A stretch of DNA of 35,751 nucleotides from Tranquillimonas sp964472855 (GTDB lineage Bacteria; Pseudomonadota; Alphaproteobacteria; Rhodobacterales; Rhodobacteraceae). Positions within the stretch are counted from its first letter, which is position 1. Each line of letters starts with the position of its first letter. The DNA is taken from contig CAYYMJ010000029.1 in the NCBI GenBank assembly GCA_964472855.1, forward strand, positions 1 through 35,751. The letters are read 5' to 3'. A model generated the notes under the pieces. It saw only the letters and a list, made by a program, of their open reading frames with translations. It was not told the origin of the DNA and searched no databases. Shown here one piece after another: positions 15,450 through 23,871 of the stretch. The position numbers and the translations under genes were made by a program.

Positions 15450-17248
15450 GCAGGCTCCACGATCACGTCGGTCATCTCAAAGCGGGTCACGTCGACCAGC
15501 CCCATGTCGGATATGCGCAATTCGGGGATGACCACAAGCGCCAGCAGTGAATGCTGCATGAAGGCGTTGTTCAGCGTGCAGCCACAGGCGCGCATGGCAT
15601 CGCCCATGGCGCCGGCCTGCTGGGCAACCTCGGACGCAGGGCGGTCTGACATCAGCCCGGCAACGGGCAGGTCGACACGGGCAATCTCGGCCCCGTCCTG
15701 CCACACCGTGACGCCGCCGCCGGTTTCGCCCAGCCGGTTGGCGGCGGCGGCCATGTCGGCGGCCGATGTGCCGACGACGATCATGTGATGGCTGTCATGG
15801 GCCACGGTCGAGGCGATGGCCATGTTGCCGCGATAGCCAAACCCCGAAACGAAGCCGTTGACCACGCCGCCGGTGCCGCGATGCCGCTCGACCAGCGCGA
15901 TGCGGGCAACCTCGCCCTCGGGTTCGACGCCGCCGTCGACCACCGGCAGGCGGGCGGTCAGCGCCCGGGTCGGCGCCTGGTTTTCCACCACGCCGATGAC
16001 GCGCACATCAACCTTGTTGGCGCCGGCCGGGGCCGGCAATGCGAAGTCTGCCGCGCCCAGCCGCCGGCCCAGATTGACCGTCTTGCGGACATCGGCGGGC
16101 CAGTCGAGGTGCGGGCAGTCGGCAAGGCAGCGTCCGCCCTCGGCCACCAGCGCGCCCCGGGCAAACACCTGTTCGACCGGCAGCGCGGCAAGGTCGGACG
16201 ACACGATCATGTCGGCCCGCCGGCCCGGGGCGATCGACCCAAGCTCGCGCTCCATCCCGAAATGGCTGGCGGTGTTGATCGTGGCCATTTGCAACGCCAC
16301 CAGCGGGTCGCAGCCGCAGTCGATGGCGTGGCGCACGACCCGGTTCATATGCCCGTCGTTGACCAGCGTTCCCGAATGGCAGTCGTCGGTGCACAGGATG
16401 AAGTTGCGCGGGTCCATGCCCTTTTCGGTCACCGCGGTGATCTGGCTTTCCACGTCATACCAGGCCGAACCCAGCCGCAGCATCGCCCGCATCCCCTGGC
16501 GCACCCGGGCAATCGCGTCTGCTTCGCGTGTGCCTTCGTGGTCGTCAGCCGGGCCGCCCGCGACATAGGCCGCGAAAGCCGGTCCCAGATCGGGCGAGGC
16601 ATAGTGGCCGCCAACGGTCTTGCCGGCCCGCATGGTTGCCGCGATTTCGGCCAGCATCTTGGCGTCACCCGCCGCAACGCCGGGAAAGTTCATCATTTCG
16701 CCCAGCCCCACGATGCCCGGCCAGCCCATGGCCTGAACCACGTCGTCGGGCGTGATCTCGTGCCCCGTGGTTTCCAGCCCGGGGGCCGAGGGCGCGCAAC
16801 TGGGCATCTGCACGAATATGCTGACCGGTTGCATCAGCGCCTCGTCATGCATCAGCCGCACACCGCGCAGGCCCAGCACATTGGCAATCTCGTGCGGGTC
16901 CACGAACATTGACGTGGTGCCATGGGGAATGACCGCGCGGGCAAACTCGGCCGGGGTCAGCATTCCGGATTCGATGTGCATATGCGCGTCGCACAACCCC
17001 GGCAGCAGAAAGCGACCGCCTGCGTCGACAACCCGGGCGGCGTCGGCGGCATAGCTGTCGGCATCGGGGCCGACATAGGCAAATCGTCCGGCGGTTACCG
17101 CGACACCCCAGCCGGCCAGCAGTTCGCGCGACTGCACGTTCACCAGTGTTGCGTTGCGAATCACAAGGTCGGCGGGGGCGCGTCGCGCGGCCACCTCGAC
17201 CAGAGCGGGCAGGCTGTCAGCCTGACTGAGAGAGAATGATGTCGTCAT
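15446..17248 (-). CDS. ade: Adenine deaminase
   Basis: A bacterial-type adenine deaminase (amidohydrolase fold) converting adenine to hypoxanthine and ammonia. Metal-binding DAHMHIESGMLTPAEFARAV and IPHGTTSMFVDPHEIANVLG lie around residues 85-130; CTDDCHSGTLVNDGHMNRVV is near residue 290, and the C-terminal half carries the SHHMIVVGTS and ALVVIPELRISD blocks. About 600 aa is normal. I prefer the ATG at 17248 (MTTSFSLSQ); a GTG five codons earlier at 17263 is in frame, and neither has a strong ribosome site. First gene of the ade-amn pair, divergent from the aldolase-like gene. Confidence 0.93.
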   Translation of the reverse strand: MTTSFSLSQADSLPALVEVAARRAPADLVIRNATLVNVQSRELLAGWGVAVTAGRFAYVGPDADSYAADAARVVDAGGRFLLPGLCDAHMHIESGMLTPAEFARAVIPHGTTSMFVDPHEIANVLGLRGVRLMHDEALMQPVSIFVQMPSCAPSAPGLETTGHEITPDDVVQAMGWPGIVGLGEMMNFPGVAAGDAKMLAEIAATMRAGKTVGGHYASPDLGPAFAAYVAGGPADDHEGTREADAIARVRQGMRAMLRLGSAWYDVESQITAVTEKGMDPRNFILCTDDCHSGTLVNDGHMNRVVRHAIDCGCDPLVALQMATINTASHFGMERELGSIAPGRRADMIVSSDLAALPVEQVFARGALVAEGGRCLADCPHLDWPADVRKTVNLGRRLGAADFALPAPAGANKVDVRVIGVVENQAPTRALTARLPVVDGGVEPEGEVARIALVERHRGTGGVVNGFVSGFGYRGNMAIASTVAHDSHHMIVVGTSAADMAAAANRLGETGGGVTVWQDGAEIARVDLPVAGLMSDRPASEVAQQAGAMGDAMRACGCTLNNAFMQHSLLALVVIPELRISDMGLVDVTRFEMTDVIVEPA

Positions 17249-17364
17249 GGCCCAGACTGTCACGGTGGGGAATGCAGGTGCAAGCGACGTGCCGTCGCGT
17301 TTTTGCTGTTCAGTCGGTGCCCGGGCACCCTAGGCTGGCGCGCAGTTGCATCAGGAACAGCGCC

Positions 17365-18129
17365 ATGACAGCCGAAACGGTCTCGCATATCCGCCCCAAT
17401 CTGGAACACTGGTCCGAGCGCGTCGACCTGGCCGCCGCCTTTCGCTGGACCGAGCGGCTGAACCTGCATGAAGCGGTGGCCAATCACTTCAGCCTTGCCG
17501 TCAGCGACGACGGCACCCGGTTTCTGATGAACCCCAACCAGATGCATTTCCGGCGTATCCGAGCCTCGGATCTGCTGTTGCTTGACGCCAACGACAGCGA
17601 AACGCTGGCGGGGCCGAACGCGCCGGACCCGACCGCCTGGGGCCTGCACGGGGCGCTGCACCGGCGCTGCCCGCATGCGCGCTGTGCCATGCACGTGCAT
17701 TCGGTCTTTGCGACGGTGCTGGCCTCGCTCGCCGATTCGACCCTGCCGCCGATCGACCAGAACACCGCCACCTTCTTCAACCGGGTGGTCGTTGACAGTC
17801 ACTTCGCCGGGCTGGCCTTCGAGGAAGAGGGCGAGCGTTGCGCCGAACTGTTTGCCGATCGCAAGAAGACGGTCATGGTCATGGGCAATCATGGCATCAT
17901 GGTCGTCGGCCGCACCGTCGCCGAAACCTTCAACCGGATGTATTATTTCGAGCGTGCGGCCGAAACCTATGTCCGCGCCCTGCAAACCGGCCAGCCGCTG
18001 CGTGTCCTGCCCGACGAGATCGCCGAGAAGACCGCGCAAGAGGTCGAGGATTACCCCGAACAGGACATCCGCCACCTGGCCGAGCTGAAGGCGATCCTGG
18101 ACGAGGAAGGCGCGAATTACGCCACCTGA
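17365..18129 (+). CDS. Class II aldolase/adducin family protein
   Basis: A 254-aa member of the class II aldolase/adducin fold. It begins with an N-terminal helical part and HEAVANHFSLAV, then MNPNQMHFRRIRASDLLLLD, MHVHSVFATVLASL near residue 112 with the zinc-binding His pair, and VMGNHGIMVVGRTVAETFNR near residue 175 with the third zinc His. Substrate cannot be named; many proteobacterial homologues are uncharacterised. The ATG at 17365 follows GGAACAG at the right distance. It is divergent from ade, with about 115 bp shared between the two starts. Confidence 0.85.
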   Translation: MTAETVSHIRPNLEHWSERVDLAAAFRWTERLNLHEAVANHFSLAVSDDGTRFLMNPNQMHFRRIRASDLLLLDANDSETLAGPNAPDPTAWGLHGALHRRCPHARCAMHVHSVFATVLASLADSTLPPIDQNTATFFNRVVVDSHFAGLAFEEEGERCAELFADRKKTVMVMGNHGIMVVGRTVAETFNRMYYFERAAETYVRALQTGQPLRVLPDEIAEKTAQEVEDYPEQDIRHLAELKAILDEEGANYAT

Positions 18130-18262
18130 ACCGGTCGCCCCCCCCCAAAGATGGCGGGCGGTCGTTGCCGGGCAAGACCGGCGCGCCCGGGCCCGGGCCA
18201 AGCGATGGTCGGGCGTGTCGAACCACCGGTTCGAAAGCATGCTCTGATTCTCGACCTGTTTC

Positions 18263-18548
18263 GTGCATATGGTCGTTGCCTCGCGCCTGTTGCGCCCGAT
18301 GTTGCATGCCATGGTCCAGCGGGTCGGCCCGACGCTCGGCCACGCCGGGTTCGAGAGGGTGGTGCTGAGCGGCAGCGGGGGTCGCAAGGGCCAGCGACGC
18401 CGTTCACCAGCCGCACAACCGCCATTTCGACTGCAACCGTGGCACCCCGGAAATTCCTTTCGACAAATGGTTCGGGACATATCACGATGGCTCTGCCCCA
18501 GCGACCACGCGCACCCGCGCCCAAAACAGGCAGATATATTCCCGGTGA
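18263..18548 (+). pseudogene. Sterol-desaturase-family remnant (C-terminal part, frameshifted)
   Basis: Two frames hold recognisable pieces of the end of a fatty acid hydroxylase/sterol desaturase protein. In the frame of position 18263 the translation reads VGPTLGHAGFERVVLSGSGG; the family expects GHxGFE at this point. From 18405, in another frame, it reads HQPHNRHFDCNRGTPEIPFD followed by KWFGTYHDG and a TGA at 18546-18548. This parallels FHHQLHHRFFEVNYGTLDVP and WDKLFGSWHDG in the intact gene immediately downstream. Two expected histidines are altered (QLHH to QPHN), the 5' part is missing, and a frameshift lies between the pieces. It looks like a dying duplicate or relic. Nothing else is seen in 18130-18262. 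Confidence 0.72.
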
Positions 18549-18574
18549 GCAGCAAGCGATCTGAATGGAACCAC

Positions 18575-19525
18575 ATGCCCGAGGTCCCGATCCGGGTGTC
18601 GCCACTGTGGCAATGGCCGCCGCGCCCGTATGCGGCGTTTCGCTGGTATTTCGACAGCTGGTTCTTCATCACCGTGAATGGCCTTATCGTGGCGCTGGCC
18701 TTTGCCAGCTATTATCTGCTGGGCCCGCGGCTTGGGGACGTGCAGGGCCTTGCCCCCGGCTGGATGCTGCAAATCTGGGCCCGCAACCTGGTGATCGTGA
18801 CGCTGGTGGCCGGTGTCCTGCACCTGTGGTTCCACCGCTTGTCGATGCAGGGCGCCCGGCTGAAATACGACCCGCGCCCGTTTCCGCGTGCCGGGCGCGT
18901 GTTCACGATGGGCCACCAGCTGCGCGACAACGTGTTCTGGACACTGGCAAGCGGGGTCACGGTCTGGACGCTGCTGGAGTGCCTGATCCTTTGGGGGATG
19001 AGCCGTGGCGCCGTCGCCACCACCAGCTTTGGCAACAACCCGGTGTGGTTCGTCGCGATCTTCTTCCTCATCCCGGTCTGGGAAAGCTTTTATTTCTACT
19101 GGATCCACCGCCTTCTGCACACGCGCGCGATGTATCGCTTTCACGCGCTGCACCACCGCAATACCGACATCGGCCCATGGTCGGGCCTGTCGATGCACCC
19201 GGTCGAACATGTGCTGTATTTCGGGTCGGTGCTGGTGCATCTGGCCATCGCCAGCCACCCGGTGCACGTGATCTTTCACCTGATGTTCTATGGCCTTTAC
19301 GCCATCACCACCCATACCGGTTTCGAGGGGCTGCTTTTCCGAAACCGCAAACGCCTGCATCTGGGCAATTTCCACCACCAGCTTCATCACCGCTTTTTCG
19401 AGGTCAACTACGGCACGCTGGATGTGCCGTGGGACAAGCTGTTCGGCTCGTGGCACGACGGAACCGAGGCCGGCAAGGCGCAGATGCAGGCGCGCCTGAA
19501 GGGCCGGGCGCGGCCGCAGCCGTGA
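18575..19525 (+). CDS. Sterol desaturase/fatty acid hydroxylase family protein
   Basis: A 316-aa integral membrane di-iron oxygenase of the fatty acid hydroxylase superfamily. The three histidine boxes are seen: HRLLHTR near residue 184, HALHHRNTD near residue 195, and NFHHQLHHRFFEVNYG near residue 267, plus HTGFEGL between them. Four or so membrane helices precede and separate the boxes. It would hydroxylate or desaturate a lipid-like substrate, with electrons from a redox partner not encoded here. Start at ATG 18575 gives a typical N-terminus; an in-frame GTG at 18545 is possible. A decayed relative lies immediately upstream. Confidence 0.87.
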   Translation: MPEVPIRVSPLWQWPPRPYAAFRWYFDSWFFITVNGLIVALAFASYYLLGPRLGDVQGLAPGWMLQIWARNLVIVTLVAGVLHLWFHRLSMQGARLKYDPRPFPRAGRVFTMGHQLRDNVFWTLASGVTVWTLLECLILWGMSRGAVATTSFGNNPVWFVAIFFLIPVWESFYFYWIHRLLHTRAMYRFHALHHRNTDIGPWSGLSMHPVEHVLYFGSVLVHLAIASHPVHVIFHLMFYGLYAITTHTGFEGLLFRNRKRLHLGNFHHQLHHRFFEVNYGTLDVPWDKLFGSWHDGTEAGKAQMQARLKGRARPQP

Positions 19526-19573
19526 ACATCCCCTTGCCGATGGCCGATGAAATGGCCGTGCGAAACCAGCGAC

Positions 19574-19750
19574 ATGGCCCGGCAATGCCCCGATATCTGC
19601 GCCGACGCGCTGAGCCGGCTGAAAGGGTCAATGGACCCCGAAAGGGTCAACGCCCGGGCCCGCGCCGATCAGGCGGCACCGATCGCGCGGCTGGGCGGGC
19701 GCGCCCGGCTGAAAGCGGAACGGCAATGGAATTTCACCCCCACACGCTAG
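19574..19750 (+). other. Possible small ORF of 58 aa, otherwise unassigned gap
   Basis: Between the desaturase and the acyl-CoA dehydrogenase, an ATG at 19574 opens a 58-codon frame with GC-rich third positions like its neighbours. It ends seven bases before the dehydrogenase start. It has no recognised domain and no good ribosome site. The same stretch carries the 11-mer GAAAGGGTCAA twice (19621 and 19640) around GGTCAATGGACC, so it may be regulatory instead. Confidence 0.25.
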
Positions 19751-19757
19751 GACTGCC

Positions 19758-20918
19758 ATGCAATACGGACTGACCGACGAGCAGGAGATGATCGTCTCGA
19801 CTGTGCGCAGCTTTGTCGAAAACGAGATCTACCCGCACGAAGACGCAGTGGAGCGCAACGGCGAAGTTGCGCCCGAGATCGCCGCCAAGATCAAGCGAAA
19901 GACCATCGAGCTTGGCTTTTACGCCTGCAACTTCCCCGAAGAGGTGGGCGGCGCCGGCCTGTCGCACCACGATTTCGCGCTGGTCGAGCGTGAATTGGGG
20001 CGCGGCTCGATGGCGCTGACGCATTTCTTCGGGCGGCCGCAGAATATCCTGATGGCGTGCGAGGGCGAACAGCGCGAACGCTATCTGCTGCCCGCGGTCA
20101 GGGGCGAGCGCATGGACGCGCTGGCCATGACCGAGCCCGGGGCCGGTTCGGACATACGTTCGATGAAATGCACGGCCCGGCGCGAGGGCGGCGACTGGGT
20201 GGTCAACGGCACCAAGCATTTCATCTCGGGCGCCGAGCATGCCGATTTCGTGATCGTCTTCGTGGCAACCGGCGAAGACCACACCCCGAGGGGCATGAAA
20301 AAGCGCATCACGGCCTTCCTGGTGGACCGGGGCCACCCGGGGTTCGCCATCCGCGACGGCTATCGCTCGGTCAGTCACCGCGGCTACAAGAACATGGTGC
20401 TGGATTTCGACGATTGCCGGCTGGCCGATGCCCAGGTTCTGGGCGAGGTCGACGGTGGATTCACGGTCATGAACACCTGGCTTTACGCGACGCGGATCAC
20501 GGTCGCCGCCATGGCGGTGGGCCGGGCCCGGCGGGTGTTTGACCATGCGCTGCACTATGCCGCCGAGCGCCAGCAGTTCGGCCAGCCGATCGGCAAGTTC
20601 CAGGGCGTCGGCTTTCAGCTGGCCGACATGATCACCGAGATTGACGCGGCGGACCTTCTGACCCTGGCGGCCGCCGAACGGCTGGACCGCGCGCTGCCGG
20701 CCAACCGCGAAATTGCCTCGGCCAAGCTTTATGCCAGCGAGATGCTGGCGCGGGTCACGGACGCCGCGATACAGCTGCATGGCGGGATGGGGTTGATGGA
20801 CGACCTGCCGCTGGAGAGATTCTGGCGCGACGCCCGGGTCGAGCGCATCTGGGACGGCACGAGCGAAATCCAGCGCCATATCATCGCGCGGGACCTGCTG
20901 CGACCGTTGGGGGCCTGA
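19758..20918 (+). CDS. Acyl-CoA dehydrogenase
   Basis: A 386-aa FAD-dependent acyl-CoA dehydrogenase. N-terminal helical domain, then ALAMTEPGAGSDIRSMKCTA near residue 120 (FAD/substrate strand), then a C-terminal helical domain with AAERQQFGQPIGKFQGVGFQ near residue 275 and QLHGGMGLMDDLPLERFWRD near residue 345. The last block ends RIWDGTSEIQRHIIAR, which carries the region of the catalytic base in many members (WDGTSEI, Glu near residue 375). Chain specificity cannot be read from sequence. The next gene encodes an NDP-forming acyl-CoA synthetase, suggesting a shared acid-oxidation task, although repeats separate the two by 270 bp. Confidence 0.93.
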   Translation: MQYGLTDEQEMIVSTVRSFVENEIYPHEDAVERNGEVAPEIAAKIKRKTIELGFYACNFPEEVGGAGLSHHDFALVERELGRGSMALTHFFGRPQNILMACEGEQRERYLLPAVRGERMDALAMTEPGAGSDIRSMKCTARREGGDWVVNGTKHFISGAEHADFVIVFVATGEDHTPRGMKKRITAFLVDRGHPGFAIRDGYRSVSHRGYKNMVLDFDDCRLADAQVLGEVDGGFTVMNTWLYATRITVAAMAVGRARRVFDHALHYAAERQQFGQPIGKFQGVGFQLADMITEIDAADLLTLAAAERLDRALPANREIASAKLYASEMLARVTDAAIQLHGGMGLMDDLPLERFWRDARVERIWDGTSEIQRHIIARDLLRPLGA

Positions 20919-20944
20919 CCCGATGGCCCTGGATCGTGGCCGGT

Positions 20945-21008
20945 CGGGGGCGCTGCCCCCTCTGCGCTGGCGCGCATTCACCCCCGGGATATTTCTCGAC
21001 AGAAGTAG
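20945..21008 (+). repeat. Intergenic repeat family 2, plus orientation
   Basis: A hairpin GGGGGCGCTGCCCCC (20946-20960) followed by TCTGCGCTGGCGCGCATTCA and then the 22-base motif starting GGATATTTCTCGACAG at 20987 and ending at 21008. It begins 27 bp after the dehydrogenase stop and may act as its terminator or 3'-end stabiliser. Confidence 0.72.
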
Positions 21009-21081
21009 GGAATTATTAAGGTTAATGGCCAAGTCTGACCATGCGGTACAGGCGGGGACGCCGATGGCCGTGACAGGAGTA

Positions 21082-21114
21082 GACCCCCGGCACCCCAGGC
21101 GGCTGCCGGGGGTC
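21082..21114. other. Strong 11-bp stem-loop
   Basis: GACCCCCGGCA and TGCCGGGGGTC are perfect inverted repeats around an 11-base loop. There is no T tract on either side, so this is not a classical terminator. It lies between two oppositely oriented copies of the family 2 motif. Confidence 0.6.
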
Positions 21115-21128
21115 GGTGTGTCGAATGT

Positions 21129-21190
21129 CTACTTCTGTCCGGAAATATCCCCGCCGGAGGCGGATGCGCCGCGGCAGGGCGGGGGGCGGT
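21129..21190 (-). repeat. Intergenic repeat family 2, minus orientation
   Basis: On the minus strand it ends with the same 22-base motif (GGATATTTCCGGACAG..., 21129-21150) preceded by CATCCGCCTCCGGCGG and the C-rich complement of GGGCGGGGGGC. It forms an inverted pair with the copy at 20945-21008. It reaches the start of the next gene and supplies its G-rich ribosome site. Confidence 0.65.
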
Positions 21191-23224
21191 ATGGCTGATC
21201 TTTCGCGGCTTATCTCGCCTCGCAGTTTGGCCATTGTCGGCGGCGGCGCCTGGTGTGATGCGGTCGATGCCGCGCTGTTGCGTGTCGGCTTTGCCGGGCC
21301 GGTGTGGCGGGTGCATCCGCGGCGTGAGGGTGCCTTTCGTTCGGTCGCCGACCTGCCAGAGGTGCCGGACGCGGCCTTTGTCGGGGTCAATCGCGACGCC
21401 GCCGTGGCGGTCATTGCCGCCCTGTCGCGGGCCGGATGTGGGGGCGCGGTCTGTTTCGCGTCGGGTTTTGCCGAGGCAGCGGCGGAAGATGCCGCCGGGC
21501 CGGCGTTGCAGGGCGCCCTGCTGAAGGCGGCCGGGGCGATGCCGGTGCTGGGCCCCAACTGCTATGGTTATGTCAACTATCTTGACCGGGCCGCGTTGTG
21601 GCCCGACCAGGATGGCGGCCGGGTGGTGGACCGTGGCGTCGCGATCCTGACCCAGTCGTCGAACATCGCGCTGAACCTGACCATGCAGACCCGCGCGCTG
21701 CCGATTGCCTTTCTCGGCACCGTTGGCAACCAGGCGCAGGTTTCGATGGCCGACCTTGGTCGGGCGCTGTTGCGCGACCGGCGGATCACGGCGCTGGGGC
21801 TGCATATCGAGGGCGTCGGCGACGCGGGGGCCCTTTATGATCTGGGTCGCGCGGCGCGGGACCGAGGGGTTCCGGTCGTTGCAATCAAGTCCGGCCGGTC
21901 CGAAGCCGCGCGCGCCGCGGCGGTGTCGCACACCGCATCGCTGGCCGGATCCGATGCCGGGGCGGACGCCTTGCTGCGTCACTGCGGCATTGCCCGGGTC
22001 GATGACCTTCCCGGGTTTGTCGAGGCGCTGAAAATCGGCCACCTGTTCGGCAATCTTCCGGATACCCGGGTCGGGTCGTTGTCTTGTTCGGGTGGCGAGG
22101 CGTCGCTGGTCGCCGATCTGGCCGAGGGGCGCAGCTTGCGCTTTCCCGCCTTGTCCGGGCGACAGCTGAAGCAGCTTCGCGCGGCGCTGGGACCAAGGGT
22201 CGCGCTGGCCAACCCGTTGGATTATCACACCTATATCTGGCGCGATCCCGTGGCGATGGCGCGGGCGTTTGCGGCCATGGCCGGGCCCGAGGTGGACCTG
22301 ACCATGATCGTCGCCGACTTTCCGCGGCCGGACCGGTGCGACCCGTCCGACTGGGACTGTATCGTTACCGCCGTCACCCGCGCCCGGGCCGAAACCGGGG
22401 CGCGTTTCGCCGTGGTCAGCTCGCTGCCCGAAACCATGCCCGAAACCGTTGCCGACAGCCTGGTCAGGGCTGGCGTCCTGCCAGTCGCGGGGTTGTCTGA
22501 TGCGCTGGATGCCGTCGCTGCGATGCAGGCGCGGCCGCTGGCCGCCTGCAGGCCGCTTGTGCCCGGGCCCGCGCAGGGCCAAGCGGTCAGCCTGGGCGAG
22601 GTCGCGGCCAAGCGGCTTTTGGCCCGCCACGGTGTCCCGGTCCCGCGCGGGGCCTCTGTGCGCAAGCCCGAGGCCGGGCAGGCCGCCGCGCAAATCGGGT
22701 TTCCGGTGGTCGTCAAGGCGATCGGGCTTGACCACAAGACCGAGGGTGGTGGCGTGCGGCTGAACCTGACAAACGAGGCCGATGTGCGCGCCGCGGCCGC
22801 GGCGATGCCGGGCGAAACGGTTTTGGTAGAGGCCATGGCGCCGCCGGGGGTCGAGCTGATTGTCGGGGTGACGCGCGACCCGGCGCATGGCCTGCTTTTG
22901 ACCATCGGGGCAGGCGGGGTCCTGACCGAGCTGTTGCGGGACAGTGCAACGTTGCTGTTGCCAACCACCAGCGCCGAGATCGCTGACGCGCTGGGCCGGC
23001 TGCGCGTGGCGCCCTTGTTGGCGGGGTGGCGCGGGGCGCCGGCGGTTGACCGCGACAGGTTGATTGCAGCGATCCTGGCGCTGGCGGCCGCGGCGGTTGA
23101 ACTTGCGCCGCAACTGGAAGAGATTGAGGTGAACCCATTGATATGTGCGCCCCAGGGGGCAGTGGCCGCCGACGCCCTGCTGATCTTGCGTGGCGCGCAG
23201 CGCGACGAGGACCAGATGACATGA
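21191..23224 (+). CDS. Acyl-CoA synthetase (NDP-forming), fused alpha-beta type
   Basis: A 677-aa member of the ADP-forming acetyl/acyl-CoA synthetase superfamily. Order of domains: CoA-binding Rossmann domain (SPRSLAIVGGG at residue 9), succinyl-CoA-ligase-like domains with the phosphohistidine-type motif IKSGRSEAARAAAVSHTASL near residue 240, and a C-terminal ATP-grasp domain from about residue 465 (FPVVVKAIGLDHKTEGGGV; LEEIEVNPLI near the end). It would make an acyl-CoA from acid, CoA and ATP, or the reverse. The ATG at 21191 starts cleanly before the Rossmann domain; the open frame further up lies in a repeat. Its stop overlaps the next start by ATGA. Confidence 0.88.
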   Translation: MADLSRLISPRSLAIVGGGAWCDAVDAALLRVGFAGPVWRVHPRREGAFRSVADLPEVPDAAFVGVNRDAAVAVIAALSRAGCGGAVCFASGFAEAAAEDAAGPALQGALLKAAGAMPVLGPNCYGYVNYLDRAALWPDQDGGRVVDRGVAILTQSSNIALNLTMQTRALPIAFLGTVGNQAQVSMADLGRALLRDRRITALGLHIEGVGDAGALYDLGRAARDRGVPVVAIKSGRSEAARAAAVSHTASLAGSDAGADALLRHCGIARVDDLPGFVEALKIGHLFGNLPDTRVGSLSCSGGEASLVADLAEGRSLRFPALSGRQLKQLRAALGPRVALANPLDYHTYIWRDPVAMARAFAAMAGPEVDLTMIVADFPRPDRCDPSDWDCIVTAVTRARAETGARFAVVSSLPETMPETVADSLVRAGVLPVAGLSDALDAVAAMQARPLAACRPLVPGPAQGQAVSLGEVAAKRLLARHGVPVPRGASVRKPEAGQAAAQIGFPVVVKAIGLDHKTEGGGVRLNLTNEADVRAAAAAMPGETVLVEAMAPPGVELIVGVTRDPAHGLLLTIGAGGVLTELLRDSATLLLPTTSAEIADALGRLRVAPLLAGWRGAPAVDRDRLIAAILALAAAAVELAPQLEEIEVNPLICAPQGAVAADALLILRGAQRDEDQMT

Positions 23225-23871
23225 CACTCAGGAATTACCGGCTGTTCGTTCTGATACTGGCGGCGGGCTATTCCCTGTACCTTTTCAAAGGTTTCGGGGA
23301 TATGGCGGACGCCGGCTGGCAGTTTCGCTATCTGACCATCTGGGCCCTGACGCTCAGCCTGTTTTCGGCGCTGGCGCTGTACCGGTTCAGCCTGTCGCCG
23401 GGGCGGCCGCCATTCGTGATTGCGTCGCTGGCGGCGGTTCTGAATGCGCTGGTGGTTTTGTTGTACTGGCGGTTGTTCTTCACCGATCCGACGCTGGTGA
23501 ATGGCAGCAATTCGCCGGTGTGGTGGCGCGAGTATTACCTGCATTTGCTGGGTCCGGCCTTGCAGATGGCCGATGCGCTGATCTTGTTCGGGGCGTTCCG
23601 GCGACCGCGCGCCACGCTGGTTTGGCTTTTCACTATCTTCGTTGCCTATAGCGTCTGGATCGAGCTGTTCGTGCAGCCGTTGAACTCCGCACCTGTGGGC
23701 AGCGTGACCAGCGGGCTGCCTTACCCGTTCCTGAACGACATGCAGATGTCGGAACGGCTGGGCTTTTACGCGACCACCATTGTGACCGGGCTGGTGTTTC
23801 TGGGGATCGGTCTGGCCAGCGAAATGCTGCGCAAGCGGGTGGTGGCCCGGCGCATGGGCGCCGCGGGCTAA
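23221..23871 (+). CDS. Six-TM membrane protein, possibly FAR-17a/AIG1-like
   Basis: A 216-aa protein with six clear membrane helices. I do not firmly recognise it. The arrangement, with YYLHLLGPALQMADALILFG in helix 4 and a loop containing LPYPFLND before helix 6, resembles FAR-17a/AIG1-type membrane hydrolases, some of which split fatty-acid esters; this is tentative. It is translationally coupled to the acyl-CoA synthetase (ATGA overlap), which would fit a lipid or acyl role. Its stop overlaps the convergent SDR gene by four bases. Confidence 0.75.
   Translation: MTLRNYRLFVLILAAGYSLYLFKGFGDMADAGWQFRYLTIWALTLSLFSALALYRFSLSPGRPPFVIASLAAVLNALVVLLYWRLFFTDPTLVNGSNSPVWWREYYLHLLGPALQMADALILFGAFRRPRATLVWLFTIFVAYSVWIELFVQPLNSAPVGSVTSGLPYPFLNDMQMSERLGFYATTIVTGLVFLGIGLASEMLRKRVVARRMGAAG

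Noticed and set aside
18263..18574. Treating the frame from 18263 as the true N-terminus of the intact sterol desaturase
   Set aside because: The stretch contains pieces of the C-terminal end of another desaturase, and the family N-terminus begins at about 18575.
20978..23227. A 749-codon open frame on the minus strand opposite the acyl-CoA synthetase
   Set aside because: Same antisense artefact; the plus-strand protein has clear CoA-binding and ATP-grasp motifs, and this translation has none.
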